DNA from: JABFRJ01 sp963847145
Lineage (GTDB): Bacteria; Pseudomonadota; Alphaproteobacteria; Rhizobiales; Hyphomicrobiaceae
NCBI GenBank assembly: GCA_963847145.1
Contig: CAWJYN010000003.1
Coordinates: 1,178,001 to 1,242,000 of the forward strand
Direction: 5' to 3'
Length of the DNA stretch: 64,000 bases
The notes under the pieces are model-generated. The model had not been told where the DNA came from. It did not search any database and was given only the letters and a program-made list of their open reading frames with translations. Below, piece by piece: positions 50,905-60,091 of the stretch. Position numbers and translations under genes: made by a program. Within the stretch, counting starts at the first letter, position 1. Every line of letters starts with the position of its first letter.

Positions 50905-52623
50905 TCATGCCCGGCGCGTCCGGACGATGCGGGGGAAGTCTTCGTCAGCACCGCCTGCAGAGACTGGCTCGGGCACCGGCTGACTACCACCCTGGGGCCA
51001 CCAGCGCGCGGGACCACGCGGCTCTTGTTCAGCCACCTGCTGCACGGACACGCGACCTTGCGGTGCCGCAATTGCGCCAGCGAACCAATTGTCGATCAGA
51101 TCCAGCTCTTCGGCGCTGAGCGCGAGGCCCTGACCACGGCAGCGCGCGACGACGAAGTTGCGGAAGCGGCCACCGAACAACACAGCCGACGCACCCTGGT
51201 CGAACCAGGGATCGGCCTCGCTAACGACTTCCAAAATAAAGCGCGCATCATCACGCTTCAGATCGAAGCCGCGTGATTGGGCGCGCGCTAGAACGTTGCT
51301 GACAGTCTGGGTGCCAGACAAGCTGTTCTCGGTGATCTCCTCGGCGAGGATTTCAAACACGGCGCGATATTCGGCGGGCGCCAACGGTGGCGCCTGACAG
51401 GCTTCGTAAATGCGCGCGATGGAGTTCTGCATCTGCGACATCGCTTCGGATGCGCGAGCGGGAGCACGCGGCGCCGCTGGTGGCGGGGTGCTGGGGGTTG
51501 CGGCGCGTGGTGGCGGCGACTGCTGCACCGGTGGCGCGTACATTTCGAGCGGTTGAGCGCGCACTTGTGGCGGCGGGTCCTGGTAGGCTGGCTCGCGCAT
51601 GATCTGCGGCGGTGGCTGGAGCATGCGTGGCTCCGACTGAACCTGCATTTGCGGCACGGCCGGCTCAGCCACGACCACGCGCGCTGCCGTTGTCACGTGC
51701 CGCTTTGGATCGTAGGCGAAGTATGGCGGCTGTTCTGTCAGTACGATCTCACCCGGCAAGCTCTGGCGGAGCAGCTCGCGGAAGCTGCCGGCGCCGGCCC
51801 AACTGGTGCTGACGGTCTTCTCGTGGCCGAGCACGCGCAACGCTCGATCGGCAAGTGCTTCCAACGGCACCGGGCCAGAAGCTGCGCGCACGCTGGTGAT
51901 GACTTCGGCAATGATCTCTTGGCGCAAGTTCGGAACGGAGTGTCCGGAAATTTGCGGGCGAACTTGCGGACTTTCGGCAGACGCGCTCTGCTGGGCTGCC
52001 GGTTCCTGTGCCATCAACAGCGCGATCAGGTCGGCCTCACGCACTTCGCCATCGCAGATCGCGGTGTAGGGCTGTGCGGTGTATTCATTGCAATAGATCA
52101 CGGTCCGGCGAGCATGCTGCCGCAGCCGTTGCAGCACCGGCGTGAAATCCGCGTCGCCGGAGAGGATCACGAACTCGTCGAAATAAGTGTCGTGGGTCAG
52201 GTAATCGCGGATATCCATCACCATGCGGATATCCGACGAGTTTTTAAGCTGGGCAGTCAGCGGCGGGCAATCGACAACCTCGCAACCGGCGCGCAGAAAA
52301 TGGTGCCGGATGAACGGGAACGAGTTCATATCGGTGGCGTTATCGTGGCCGTTGCGGCGGGGGACCGGGTTGCCGTAGCAGCGGTTCATGACGATGCGGC
52401 GGGGCCGCGTGCCGAGCACGCCATTTGTTGCGGTGATCAGACCGCCGGTCTCGATGCCGCGGAGCCAGTCCTGGGAGAGCTTCGCGAACCGCTTGGCGGC
52501 GTCTTCATTCTTGCGCTTCAACGACATGTAAATATTGTCGTAGTCGACAAAAATGGCGCTGAGGACAGGTCCTTGCTCGTCACGCTTCATCTGGAACGCC
52601 CCGCTTTTGCTTTTCCGGCTCAT
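50905..52623 (-). CDS. NYN domain RNase-like protein with LOTUS/OST-HTH domain
   Basis: This 572-residue protein has an NYN (PIN-like) domain at about residues 20-215: AIFVDYDNIYMSL, DIRMVMDIRDYLTHDTYFDEF and VILSGDADFTPVLQRLR carry the conserved catalytic Asp residues. Residues about 240-320 resemble a LOTUS/OST-HTH RNA-binding domain (GPVPLEALADRALRVLG, SFRELLRQSLPGEIVLTEQPPYFAY). A Pro/Gln-rich linker follows, then a second helical region with FDLKRDDARFILEVVSEADP. Such proteins are predicted RNA-cleaving or RNA-binding factors. No gene shares its transcript, so its targets are unknown. Confidence 0.83.
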   Translation of the reverse strand: MSRKSKSGAFQMKRDEQGPVLSAIFVDYDNIYMSLKRKNEDAAKRFAKLSQDWLRGIETGGLITATNGVLGTRPRRIVMNRCYGNPVPRRNGHDNATDMNSFPFIRHHFLRAGCEVVDCPPLTAQLKNSSDIRMVMDIRDYLTHDTYFDEFVILSGDADFTPVLQRLRQHARRTVIYCNEYTAQPYTAICDGEVREADLIALLMAQEPAAQQSASAESPQVRPQISGHSVPNLRQEIIAEVITSVRAASGPVPLEALADRALRVLGHEKTVSTSWAGAGSFRELLRQSLPGEIVLTEQPPYFAYDPKRHVTTAARVVVAEPAVPQMQVQSEPRMLQPPPQIMREPAYQDPPPQVRAQPLEMYAPPVQQSPPPRAATPSTPPPAAPRAPARASEAMSQMQNSIARIYEACQAPPLAPAEYRAVFEILAEEITENSLSGTQTVSNVLARAQSRGFDLKRDDARFILEVVSEADPWFDQGASAVLFGGRFRNFVVARCRGQGLALSAEELDLIDNWFAGAIAAPQGRVSVQQVAEQEPRGPARWWPQGGSQPVPEPVSAGGADEDFPRIVRTRRA

Positions 52624-52767
52624 ACTGTGATTGGAAAGCTGTCAGTGAGTCGCGGCTCAGCCGCAAGGACCCGTGGGCCGCGCTCAAGCAGAAAATGTTA
52701 ACGTCCTGTAACTCAATGGTTTGGATGTAAAAAGACCTGGGGATTCCTGGACACAGGAGGTCGTGAT

Positions 52768-53796
52768 TTAAAAGTGGTCCCAGCCGGTGCGATCGAAGGG
52801 GATCGTCGCGCCGTCGGGACGAGTCACAACCACCTCGTTGCCAACAGTTAGAGTGCCGACGCACTGCATGCCTGCCGCATTGCTTCTCGCGTTTAGGCGA
52901 AAGGCCGCCTTGCCGCCGGACGGGAGGGCGGCCAGAATTTCGTAGTCATCGCCCGCCGCGACGATCGTCGGCAGCGCTTCGGGGCACCGCGCGAGAACCT
53001 TTGCGGCGGCGGCTGAAAACGGGAGCCTGGCACTCTCCACACGTGCCCCCACACCGGACGCCTTGCACATGCGCGCGAGATCTTTGATGAGGCCATCAGA
53101 GAGATCCATCGATGCCGAGGCGTGCTGCAGCAGCGTGCTGGCAAATCCAAGCCGAGGCGTTGGCCGCAAATATCGATCAATCAGAAAGCCGACTTCATCG
53201 CCGGTCAGCCCCCACTGTCGCCGCAAGTCATGACGACCTTCGCGCGCTTCGGAGTGAAGGCGCAGCCCCAGGCCTGAATCACCCAGCGTTCCTGAGACAA
53301 AGATCGCATCGCCCACCCGAGCAGTGCCACGCTGGACCATTTTCCCCGTAGGCACTTGGCCGATCACGGTCACCGCGATCGACAGCGGCCCCGGCGCGCG
53401 GTCCGTATCGCCGCCGATCAGCGTGCAGCCGAATGCTGCCTGCGCCTGCCGAAGCCCCACGACAAAACGCGCCATCCAGTCCCGCGTCGGTGGCTCGGGA
53501 AACGACAGCGCCATCAAATACGCAACCGGCTCGGCACCCTTGGCGGCCAGATCAGAGATATTGACCGCCAGCGCCTTCCACGCAATCGCATCCGGCGGAT
53601 CATCGGCAAAGAAGTGCACACCAGCCCGCACGGGGTCGGTTTTCAGCACCAAGTCAAAACCCGGCGCCGGCGTCAGCTGCGCGCAATCGTCCTTGAGGCC
53701 GAACGCGCCGGGCGCGCCCGCCGTCAACGGGGCGAGCATGGCGATCAGATCGGCTTCCGAGGTCAGACGGTCGTGGGGCATCTGTGATGACGTCAT
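52768..53796 (-). CDS. thiL: Thiamine-monophosphate kinase
   Basis: This 342-residue enzyme makes thiamine diphosphate. Metal- and ATP-binding motifs are seen: FGLKDDCAQLTP, VLKTDPVRAGVHF, NISDLAAKGAEPVAYLM, LIGGDTDRA and ASMDLSDGLIKDLARM, in AIR-synthase-fold order, and the C-terminal GDDYEILAAL. The ATG at 53796 is chosen; shorter and longer starts are possible. It is upstream of the NYN gene on the same strand by about 145 bases. Confidence 0.95.
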   Translation of the reverse strand: MTSSQMPHDRLTSEADLIAMLAPLTAGAPGAFGLKDDCAQLTPAPGFDLVLKTDPVRAGVHFFADDPPDAIAWKALAVNISDLAAKGAEPVAYLMALSFPEPPTRDWMARFVVGLRQAQAAFGCTLIGGDTDRAPGPLSIAVTVIGQVPTGKMVQRGTARVGDAIFVSGTLGDSGLGLRLHSEAREGRHDLRRQWGLTGDEVGFLIDRYLRPTPRLGFASTLLQHASASMDLSDGLIKDLARMCKASGVGARVESARLPFSAAAAKVLARCPEALPTIVAAGDDYEILAALPSGGKAAFRLNARSNAAGMQCVGTLTVGNEVVVTRPDGATIPFDRTGWDHF

Positions 53797-53950
53797 GGGA
53801 ATGGCGCCACGTGTCAAGAGACAGGTGTTTTCGACTGCTTAACCCTCTTTATCGACACCCGCATTGGATCGGCCATACCTAACCGAGGCTTAACCCGCCC
53901 TGTCTAGGGTCCGGAGCAGTCTTAGTCCGCACCAAAGAGCAGGAACTCCC

Positions 53951-54514
53951 ATGGCCGCAGCTGATATGGCCGCGTGGCGTCGCAATAACAGCGATACCCA
54001 CCCCGTTGAGATCCTGCTGGTGGACGGCACCACCTTGCGTGGTTCGCTCTTGATTTCGCGCGACAAGACGCTGCGCGAGTTCTTCAACATACAGACCGAC
54101 CCGTTTTTCGATTTCGAGTGCAAGCGCGAAGGTGCCATTGTTCTCGCCAAGTCCTCGGTCCAACGCATTCTGCCCGAAGGCGCGCAGAAAAAAGATGATC
54201 AAGCCAAGATCGATGCGCTCGCGGCCCGCCATGCCGAGTTGGAACGGAGCGATCCCTACAAACTGCTCGGCGTTTCGATCGGCGTCGATACCGAAGCGCT
54301 GCGCAAGGCTTACATCGGCAAGGCGCGTCAGTATCACCCGGACCGCTTCGCGGATGCGGGTCTCCCGGCCGAAGTGCTCGACTATCTCAATGCGATGACA
54401 CGCCGCGTGAACGCTGCCTATGAAGACATCGGTGAAGTCATCGCGGCGGCACACAAGCGTGCAGAACAGGCGGCTGCCAGCGCGGCGGCGGTGGTGAAGC
54501 CAAAGAAGTTCTGA
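53951..54514 (+). CDS. J-domain (DnaJ-like) protein
   Basis: This 187-residue protein has a novel N-terminal half (HPVEILLVDGTTLRGSLLIS, then FFDFECKREGAIVLAKSSVQRILP) and a C-terminal J domain from about residue 100 (DPYKLLGVSIGVDTEALRKAYIGKARQYHPDRFADAG) with the HPD motif. It should stimulate a DnaK-type ATPase. The N-terminal half resembles the non-J parts of alphaproteobacterial J-domain proteins without a zinc finger. It is divergent from thiL. Confidence 0.88.
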   Translation: MAAADMAAWRRNNSDTHPVEILLVDGTTLRGSLLISRDKTLREFFNIQTDPFFDFECKREGAIVLAKSSVQRILPEGAQKKDDQAKIDALAARHAELERSDPYKLLGVSIGVDTEALRKAYIGKARQYHPDRFADAGLPAEVLDYLNAMTRRVNAAYEDIGEVIAAAHKRAEQAAASAAAVVKPKKF

Positions 54515-54520
54515 ACCGCA

Positions 54521-54910
54521 TCAGCCGCCCATCGGGCTGCAAAGTTCAACGAGGCAACCGTTAAGGTCGCGCACATAGGCAACGGTCTGGCCCCAGGGCT
54601 TCTGGACCGGCGCCAACTGCGCCGCTGCACCTGACCTAAGTGCGACTTGGTAAGCCGCGCTGACATCGTCGCACACCAGTCCCACTTCGATCCCGGCGGG
54701 TGCGTTGGCCGGACGGCTGCGCGTGAAGGCAGGAATGCTGCCGCTGGCCAATGTCTCGTCGACGAACGCTAGCGCGGTCGCGCCGGTTTCCAGTTCGGCA
54801 TATGTTAGCGTTTCATGCACGAAACGCCGCTTGAGGCCGAAAGCGCTCTCATAGAAAGCGACCGCGGCCGGCACATCTGGCACATAGAGAATGACGTAGC
54901 CGAGTTTCAT
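54521..54910 (-). CDS. VOC family (glyoxalase-like) protein
   Basis: This 129-residue protein has one vicinal-oxygen-chelate module pair: KLGYVILYVPDVPAAVAFYESAFG at the start, ETLTYAELETGATALAFVDE and PWGQTVAYVRDLNGCLVELCSP at the end, with metal-ligand Glu/His positions of the glyoxalase fold. Substrate unknown. Its ATG overlaps the stop of the upstream gene (ATGA), so translation is coupled. Confidence 0.88.
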   Translation of the reverse strand: MKLGYVILYVPDVPAAVAFYESAFGLKRRFVHETLTYAELETGATALAFVDETLASGSIPAFTRSRPANAPAGIEVGLVCDDVSAAYQVALRSGAAAQLAPVQKPWGQTVAYVRDLNGCLVELCSPMGG

Positions 54911-55692
54911 GTTGGTGCCTTGCGTTCTGACTTGTCGGAAGCACTGGCGCGTTCCTGATCATAGAGGTCGCGCATCAGCGTGTCATGCGCATCGCTGCCG
55001 GGTCTAACGGCCGCTTGCAGGTCGATCTCGATGGCTTGACGCTTTCGCGCCCAATTGGCCGTGCCGGGGACGCGTAGACGGCGCGCCCCGGCCATCAGAA
55101 TTGGCTGATCTGGTGCCTCGAGATCCAGTTCGTCCAAGAACCTGTCGCGCAAAGCATAAAAGGCCTCGAGCATGGTGTCGCGCGCCAACTTGCGTTGCTC
55201 GTGGGTGATGGGTCCCTTCTTTGGATCGAGTGTCTGCATCACGCGCCGCATGTCGTGCAGCGGCGCAAAGGGATAGAGCCCGATCAAACTGCGCGTCTCA
55301 CCGACGTTCTTGTAGACGATCCGCATATTGTCGATCGCTTCAGACAGTTGTGTGAACGCACTGACGTACTCTTCATGCGTCGGCTGTGGCTTGTGCATGT
55401 AACTCAGCAACGCGCTTTTGGCGGCGATGATTTCGCGCCATTCGTCCTTCAGGTTTTCGAGGAACGCGTGACGCTTCTGGAACACGTTAGTGATGTAGGC
55501 CACGCCGCCCGTCGCAATCAGCAACGCCATATCTTTGAAGAACTCGTAGAAGTCCTTGAGCAGTCTTTCGATGCCCGTGCCCACCATGAACGGGACATGT
55601 TCGGCGAGCTTGGAAAACAGCGAAATCGTGAGGACAGCGATGATAAAGATATACAAGCGCCGCAGCGTGCGATGCAACGTTGAGCGCGTCAT
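54907..55692 (-). CDS. Membrane protein with two N-terminal helices, unknown
   Basis: This 261-residue protein has a hydrophobic helix near residues 11-32 (LRRLYIFIIAVLTISLFSKL), a second near 45-70 (FFKDMALLIATGGVAYITNVF), and a long helical cytoplasmic part with RHAFLENLKDEWREIIAAKSALL. No family is recognised. It is coupled to the VOC gene. The next gene upstream ends 13 bases away, so several genes may be co-transcribed. Confidence 0.72.
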   Translation of the reverse strand: MTRSTLHRTLRRLYIFIIAVLTISLFSKLAEHVPFMVGTGIERLLKDFYEFFKDMALLIATGGVAYITNVFQKRHAFLENLKDEWREIIAAKSALLSYMHKPQPTHEEYVSAFTQLSEAIDNMRIVYKNVGETRSLIGLYPFAPLHDMRRVMQTLDPKKGPITHEQRKLARDTMLEAFYALRDRFLDELDLEAPDQPILMAGARRLRVPGTANWARKRQAIEIDLQAAVRPGSDAHDTLMRDLYDQERASASDKSERKAPT

Positions 55693-55705
55693 TCGTGTTC
55701 CCCGA

Positions 55706-56347
55706 TCACATCTGCGTGCCGCTCGCGGCGTTCAAAGTTTCATGCACTTTCGGTCTCAATCCGGCCGCCAGTATGGCAACGATGCTTGGCGGCGTCAGAA
55801 CATCGACGAGTTTGTCGGCGGGCGCATGCTGCGAGGGGCCATAACCATCGAACGACCACGGCCATAGCTGTCCACCCCAAGCGAGCGCGGTGCCGCCGGC
55901 CAACCGGACGAATGCACCATCAGCTAAGCTGCCGAGTGTTGCTCGTGAAACAATTTTGGCGTTATTGCCGTCAATCCGTTCGGACTGGAGTATGTCATCC
56001 ATATCGGGTGCAGCGGCGCGGCCAGGCTTGCCGCGGACTTCGTTCCACAAGACTGCGAACCGCTCGGCGTCCGCGCGCCGGCACTCAAAGCAGGGGCGGT
56101 GGCCGGCGGCCATAGCGGTCGCTTCGTCGAGGAAAAAGAGCTCGGTGAAGAGGCCGGGCTGCAAGAGCTTGCGGCGGCGACCCTTGAACCGCAGCACGCA
56201 GCAGATCCACTGTTTGGACGCGAAGGGCCGGGACTTAAGGGACTGATCATCGCGATGAAAGCAGCCGCCGCGATTGCCATACATGCCGCCACGCGCAGTC
56301 ACGGCGAGGATCTCACCTTCAGGCGTCACGCGGTTGCGCAGTGGCAT
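55706..56347 (-). CDS. Conserved protein with WICCVLRFKGR and CFECRR motifs, unknown
   Basis: This 213-residue protein reads PEGEILAVTARGGMYGNRGG, WICCVLRFKGRRRKLLQPG, FTELFFLDEATAMAAGHRPCFECRRADAERFAVLW. The Cys in CCV and CFEC and an Arg-rich patch suggest a metal or nucleic-acid binding fold. I recall similar alphaproteobacterial proteins of unknown function but no name. The ATG at 56347 lies eight bases after the site-2 protease stop, so the two are linked. The longer frame upstream is not protein-like. Confidence 0.7.
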   Translation of the reverse strand: MPLRNRVTPEGEILAVTARGGMYGNRGGCFHRDDQSLKSRPFASKQWICCVLRFKGRRRKLLQPGLFTELFFLDEATAMAAGHRPCFECRRADAERFAVLWNEVRGKPGRAAAPDMDDILQSERIDGNNAKIVSRATLGSLADGAFVRLAGGTALAWGGQLWPWSFDGYGPSQHAPADKLVDVLTPPSIVAILAAGLRPKVHETLNAASGTQM

Positions 56348-56355
56348 GGGTGGGC

Positions 56356-57069
56356 TCAGTTTCGCCGCTGCCAGGGCGGATTGCTGGCGCCCTGGATAGC
56401 CATGAAGTTCTCGAAACCCAGCATCAAAGCCAGCACCAGCATCCAGGGCCCGCCGCCAATATTGAAATATGGAAACGTACCACCGAGGCCGACGTAGGCA
56501 CACAACACAGCCAGACATAGACCGAGAACACCAACAACCAAGCGTGCTGCTGTGAAGGTCATGCCTTTGCCGAGCAACGCTTCGAAGGCCCTGCCGCCAT
56601 CCAGAGGAAAGGCCGGCAGCATGTTGAAGACGAACATCCACCAGTTGGCCCAGGCGAGCGTGCTGGTCACATGGTAGACGAAGCGCTGACTTTTTGGATC
56701 AACAAAGCCCGTGAGAAAATCAAAGAGAAAGTAGAGCACCAAATTTGAAAACGGCCCGACCAATGCGATGGCAATGCGCCGCCAGGCCTCCGGCCGCATG
56801 GGTTGCGCCCAGAAGCAAAGGCCGCCAAGGCCGTTCAGTTCAATATGGCTTGGCGCGACGCCGAGATTGTGCCCGGCGATCGCATGCGCAAGCTCATGGA
56901 TCAAGATCGACAACGCCAGACCGACGATCAGAAGAAAGCCCGTGGACATCATTTTGGTGTCGCCACCGACGAAGTACCGCTGCCCCCAAAGCACAATCAG
57001 GACGATGAATGTCGCATCGATGAAGACCGGCAATCCGCGAATGCGACCGATCTCGAATTTCCCACCCAT
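56356..57069 (-). CDS. Site-2 protease family membrane metalloprotease
   Basis: This 237-residue protein has the intramembrane HExxH zinc motif in LSILIHELAHAIAGHNLG and the second motif NMLPAFPLDGGRAFEALLG (LDG/PDG), which provides a zinc-binding Asp. About five hydrophobic segments are seen. Soluble-ligand domains (PDZ, CBS) are missing, so it is a minimal member like those in alphaproteobacteria. The ATG at 57069 has GGAGA about eight bases upstream. Confidence 0.9.
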   Translation of the reverse strand: MGGKFEIGRIRGLPVFIDATFIVLIVLWGQRYFVGGDTKMMSTGFLLIVGLALSILIHELAHAIAGHNLGVAPSHIELNGLGGLCFWAQPMRPEAWRRIAIALVGPFSNLVLYFLFDFLTGFVDPKSQRFVYHVTSTLAWANWWMFVFNMLPAFPLDGGRAFEALLGKGMTFTAARLVVGVLGLCLAVLCAYVGLGGTFPYFNIGGGPWMLVLALMLGFENFMAIQGASNPPWQRRN

Positions 57070-57134
57070 GTGCAAGTCTCCGTGCCGTCGATCCTTGGTT
57101 GACCCCTACCATACTCTCGGGTGACTGCCATGGC

Positions 57135-57677
57135 TCAGACCACCCGGAGCGGGCGCGGCGGGCCGGCGGGCCGCTCGACAACGATCGTGTCACCCGGCGT
57201 CACTTCGCCGCCTGTCACGACCACCCCCATCACGCCCGCCTTTCGAATGATACCACCGGATGCGTCACGCTCGAGCGTCGCCGCCATCAGTCCACGCTGG
57301 AACTTGTCGATCTGGCTGCAGGGATTGCGCAGTCCTGCAATCCGCACGACGGCAGCCGGACCGATGTGGAGCAGTGTATTTTCACCGAATCCCAACAGGT
57401 CGATCCCGCGCGTGGTGATGTTCTCGCCCAGGTCGCCAGTTGCAACAGAAAAGCCCTTGCGGGCGAGTTCATCGAACAGTTCGGCCTGCATTAGGTGCAC
57501 CTGCCGGAGGTTTGGCGCGGTGGGGTCTTTCACCACGCGCGACCGGTGCTTGACGGTGGCTCCCGCATGGGCGTCGCCCAGCACGCCGAGGCCGGCGATA
57601 AGAGTGATTTGTAGTGACAAAAGTTTGGAAAATCGATGCCGCGGACTGGCGGCGACAGCGATGACGCGGGGTTCCAA
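57135..57677 (-). CDS. MOSC domain protein
   Basis: This 180-residue protein has MOSC features: GLGVLGDAHAGATVKHRSRV (KxxxxxDxHxG-like), RQVHLMQAELFDELA, ATGDLGENITTRGIDL with the conserved GENI, and NPCSQIDKFQRGLM containing the Cys that accepts sulfur. The family delivers or handles sulfur for molybdenum cofactor-type chemistry. The start is a TTG at 57677 with AGGA eight bases upstream; no ATG fits. Confidence 0.85.
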   Translation of the reverse strand: MEPRVIAVAASPRHRFSKLLSLQITLIAGLGVLGDAHAGATVKHRSRVVKDPTAPNLRQVHLMQAELFDELARKGFSVATGDLGENITTRGIDLLGFGENTLLHIGPAAVVRIAGLRNPCSQIDKFQRGLMAATLERDASGGIIRKAGVMGVVVTGGEVTPGDTIVVERPAGPPRPLRVV

Positions 57678-57949
57678 GATCTGTTCCTCTTTTGCGAATC
57701 AACGCATTCGAATCGCTATCTTTTTTGCCAGTGCACGCTTGGAAGCCTCGCAAAACTGCCGTTTTTTCGCACTTAGGCCGGGAAAAGCAGCAAAATCAGG
57801 ACATTATGTGCTCTGAAATTCATAACTGATGCCAATGCGTTACAGTCAATTGCTTGCAAATCATTGTATCCGGACCTCGCCCTATTTCGGCAAAACGCTC
57901 TGCGCGCACCCCGCACTCCTCCCAACCACCTCACGAAGGAATTTCTCCC
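57678..57949. promoter_or_regulatory. Promoter region for HU
   Basis: About 270 AT-richer bases between the divergent MOSC and HU genes. A promoter for HU is expected here, but I cannot assign its boxes with confidence. Confidence 0.4.
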
Positions 57950-58309
57950 ATGGCTAAGAAAGCTGCACCTGTGAAAATTGCCAAGGTACCTGCGAAGGCC
58001 GCCAAGACCTCGGCTAAAGCGACTGTCAAGGCTCCGACGGTCACGCTCCGTCATTTGAGTGCCGACCTCGCCGAAGCGCACAGCCTCCCCAAGAAGCAAG
58101 CCAACGCTGTGCTCATCGACCTCGTCGAGCGCATCACCAAGCACCTCAAGAAGGGCGAGCGCATCCGCATGGCCGGCCTTGGCATTCTGCAGGTTCGCAA
58201 GCGCCCGGCACGCATGGGCCGCAACCCAGCAACCGGCGAAGCGATCAAGATCAAGGCCTCCAAGAAGATCGCATTTCGTGCCGCCAAGGAACTGAAGCTG
58301 GCCGTCTAA
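57950..58309 (+). CDS. HU family DNA-binding protein with K/A-rich N-terminus
   Basis: This 119-residue protein has a long Lys/Ala/Pro-rich N-terminal extension (about residues 1-30). The HU fold follows: VTLRHLSADLAEAHSLPKKQ, RIRMAGLGILQVRKRPARMG and RNPATGEAIKIKASKKIAFRA (the DNA-binding arm with the conserved Pro). HU bends and compacts DNA. AAGGA lies nine bases before the ATG. A strong terminator follows the stop. Confidence 0.93.
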   Translation: MAKKAAPVKIAKVPAKAAKTSAKATVKAPTVTLRHLSADLAEAHSLPKKQANAVLIDLVERITKHLKKGERIRMAGLGILQVRKRPARMGRNPATGEAIKIKASKKIAFRAAKELKLAV

Positions 58310-58341
58310 CGTTACGCTCCAGCAGGCGATGCAATGAACCC

Positions 58342-58373
58342 GGCCGGACCTCGCGAGAGGTCCGGCCGTTTTT
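58342..58373 (+). terminator. Strong Rho-independent terminator after HU
   Basis: A perfect 11-bp stem, GGCCGGACCTC (58342-58352) and GAGGTCCGGCC (58357-58367), with a GCGA loop and GTTTTT. Confidence 0.92.
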
Positions 58374-58390
58374 CGTGTCGATGGAAATAG

Positions 58391-59878
58391 TCAACCGGTG
58401 CCTGGATAGTTCGGTGCCTCGCGCGTAATCGTCACGCCGTGCGTATGGCTCTCGCGCATCGCCGCCGGTGAAATGCGGACGAAGCGCGCACGCTCGCGGA
58501 GGTCGTCAAGTGTATGCGCTCCGACGTAACCCATGCCGGCGCGCAATCCACCCACCAGCTGATGCAGCACCGCGTCCACGGAACCCTTATAGGGCACCTG
58601 GCCCTCAATTCCTTCCGGCACCAGCTTCAGTTGATCGCGCACTTCGGCCTGGAAATAGCGATCGGCCGAGCCCCGCGCCATGGCTCCCACCGAGCCCATG
58701 CCGCGATACGATTTGTAGGTGCGGCCTTGGTAGAGATACGTCTCGCCCGGCGCTTCGTCAGTGCCGGCCAGCAAGGAACCGATCATCACGCAACTTGCGC
58801 CCGCCGCCAGCGCCTTAACCAAATCGCCCGAGTACTTAATGCCACCGTCGGCGATGATGGGGATCCCTTGCTTCTGCGCTTCTTCGGCTGCATCCAGAAC
58901 TGCCGTCAGCTGAGGCACGCCGACGCCGGCGACAATCCGTGTCGTGCAAATGGACCCCGGCCCTATGCCGACTTTGACGCAGTCGGCGCCGGCATCGATC
59001 AGCGCCTTCGTGCCGTCCGCAGTCGCCACGTTGCCGGCAATCACTTGCACCCGGTTTGACAGGTTTTTGATGCGTGTCACGGCTTTCAGTACCCCTGCCG
59101 AATGTCCATGCGCCGTATCAACCACAACGACGTCGACGCCCGCCGCCACCAAACGCTCGGCCCGCTCGAAGCCATCCGGCCCCGTGCTGGTCGCCGCTGC
59201 GGCCCGAAGGCGCCCCTGATCATCCACGCAGGAATTGGGATGCTTGCTGGCCTTCTCAATGTCGGTCACCGTGATGAGGCCGATGCAGCGATACGTGTCA
59301 TCGACCACCAGCAGTTTCTCAATTCTGTGCTGATGCAGCAAGCGCTTGGCTTCCTCGCGATCAACGCCTTCGCGCACGGTGACGAGTTTCTCCTTGGTCA
59401 TAAGTTCTGAAACCGGCTGTTTTGGATTGCTAGCAAAGCGCACGTCGCGGTTAGTCAGAATGCCGACCAGCTTGCCGCTCTTGCCGCCCTCGACCACCGG
59501 AAAACCGGAGATCTTGTGCGCTGCCATCAGCGCGTGTGCGTCTGCCAGGGTCGCCGTCGGTGCGATCGTGATCGGGTTGATCACCATGCCGGATACAAAC
59601 CGCTTTACGCGGCCCACCTCTTCAGCCTGTTTGGCGGGGTCGAGATTGCGGTGAATGACGCCGATGCCACCGGCCTGCGCCATGGCGATGGCGAGGCGCC
59701 CTTCCGTCACCGTGTCCATAGCGGACGACAGGATCGGAATGCGGAGCGATATCGTCTTGGTCAGCTGTGCTCCAACGTTCACTTGAGCCGGTAGAATGTC
59801 TGATGCCCGCGGCACCAGCAGCACGTCGTCAAACGTCAGACCAACGCTGCTCTCATCGAGAATGGGGCGTTTAGCCAT
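58391..59878 (-). CDS. guaB: IMP dehydrogenase
   Basis: This 495-residue enzyme oxidises IMP to XMP, the committed step of GMP synthesis. Motifs include VGLTFDDVLLVPRAS, two CBS modules around residues 90-205 (SGFPVVEGGKSGKLVGILTNRD, HRIEKLLVVDDTYRCIGLIT), the catalytic Cys loop GIGPGSICTTRIV, and YRGMGSVGAM (phosphate and flap region). AGGAG lies six bases before the ATG at 59878; the open frame further upstream is not family sequence. Confidence 0.97.
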   Translation of the reverse strand: MAKRPILDESSVGLTFDDVLLVPRASDILPAQVNVGAQLTKTISLRIPILSSAMDTVTEGRLAIAMAQAGGIGVIHRNLDPAKQAEEVGRVKRFVSGMVINPITIAPTATLADAHALMAAHKISGFPVVEGGKSGKLVGILTNRDVRFASNPKQPVSELMTKEKLVTVREGVDREEAKRLLHQHRIEKLLVVDDTYRCIGLITVTDIEKASKHPNSCVDDQGRLRAAAATSTGPDGFERAERLVAAGVDVVVVDTAHGHSAGVLKAVTRIKNLSNRVQVIAGNVATADGTKALIDAGADCVKVGIGPGSICTTRIVAGVGVPQLTAVLDAAEEAQKQGIPIIADGGIKYSGDLVKALAAGASCVMIGSLLAGTDEAPGETYLYQGRTYKSYRGMGSVGAMARGSADRYFQAEVRDQLKLVPEGIEGQVPYKGSVDAVLHQLVGGLRAGMGYVGAHTLDDLRERARFVRISPAAMRESHTHGVTITREAPNYPGTG

Positions 59879-60091
59879 GGGGGGCTCCTGAAAATTGGGG
59901 GGCGAATGGTCTGTTGCGCGTGAGCTGCCACGCTTTAGGCCCAGAGAAGGGCGCCAAGCGTGCGAGGGAATGCCGCAACCATGATGGATCATGGCGGTGT
60001 CTAACAGAGCGGGGCAATCTGGAAAAGCGGCAAGCGCACTCGTGCACCGGTCAAGATTGCTTGATCGCGTGCTGGCAAATGCCAATGGACC

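Noticed and set aside
51553..52701. A 382-codon frame antisense to the NYN gene
   Set aside because: Antisense shadow in GC-rich sequence; the NYN motifs and terminator support the minus strand.
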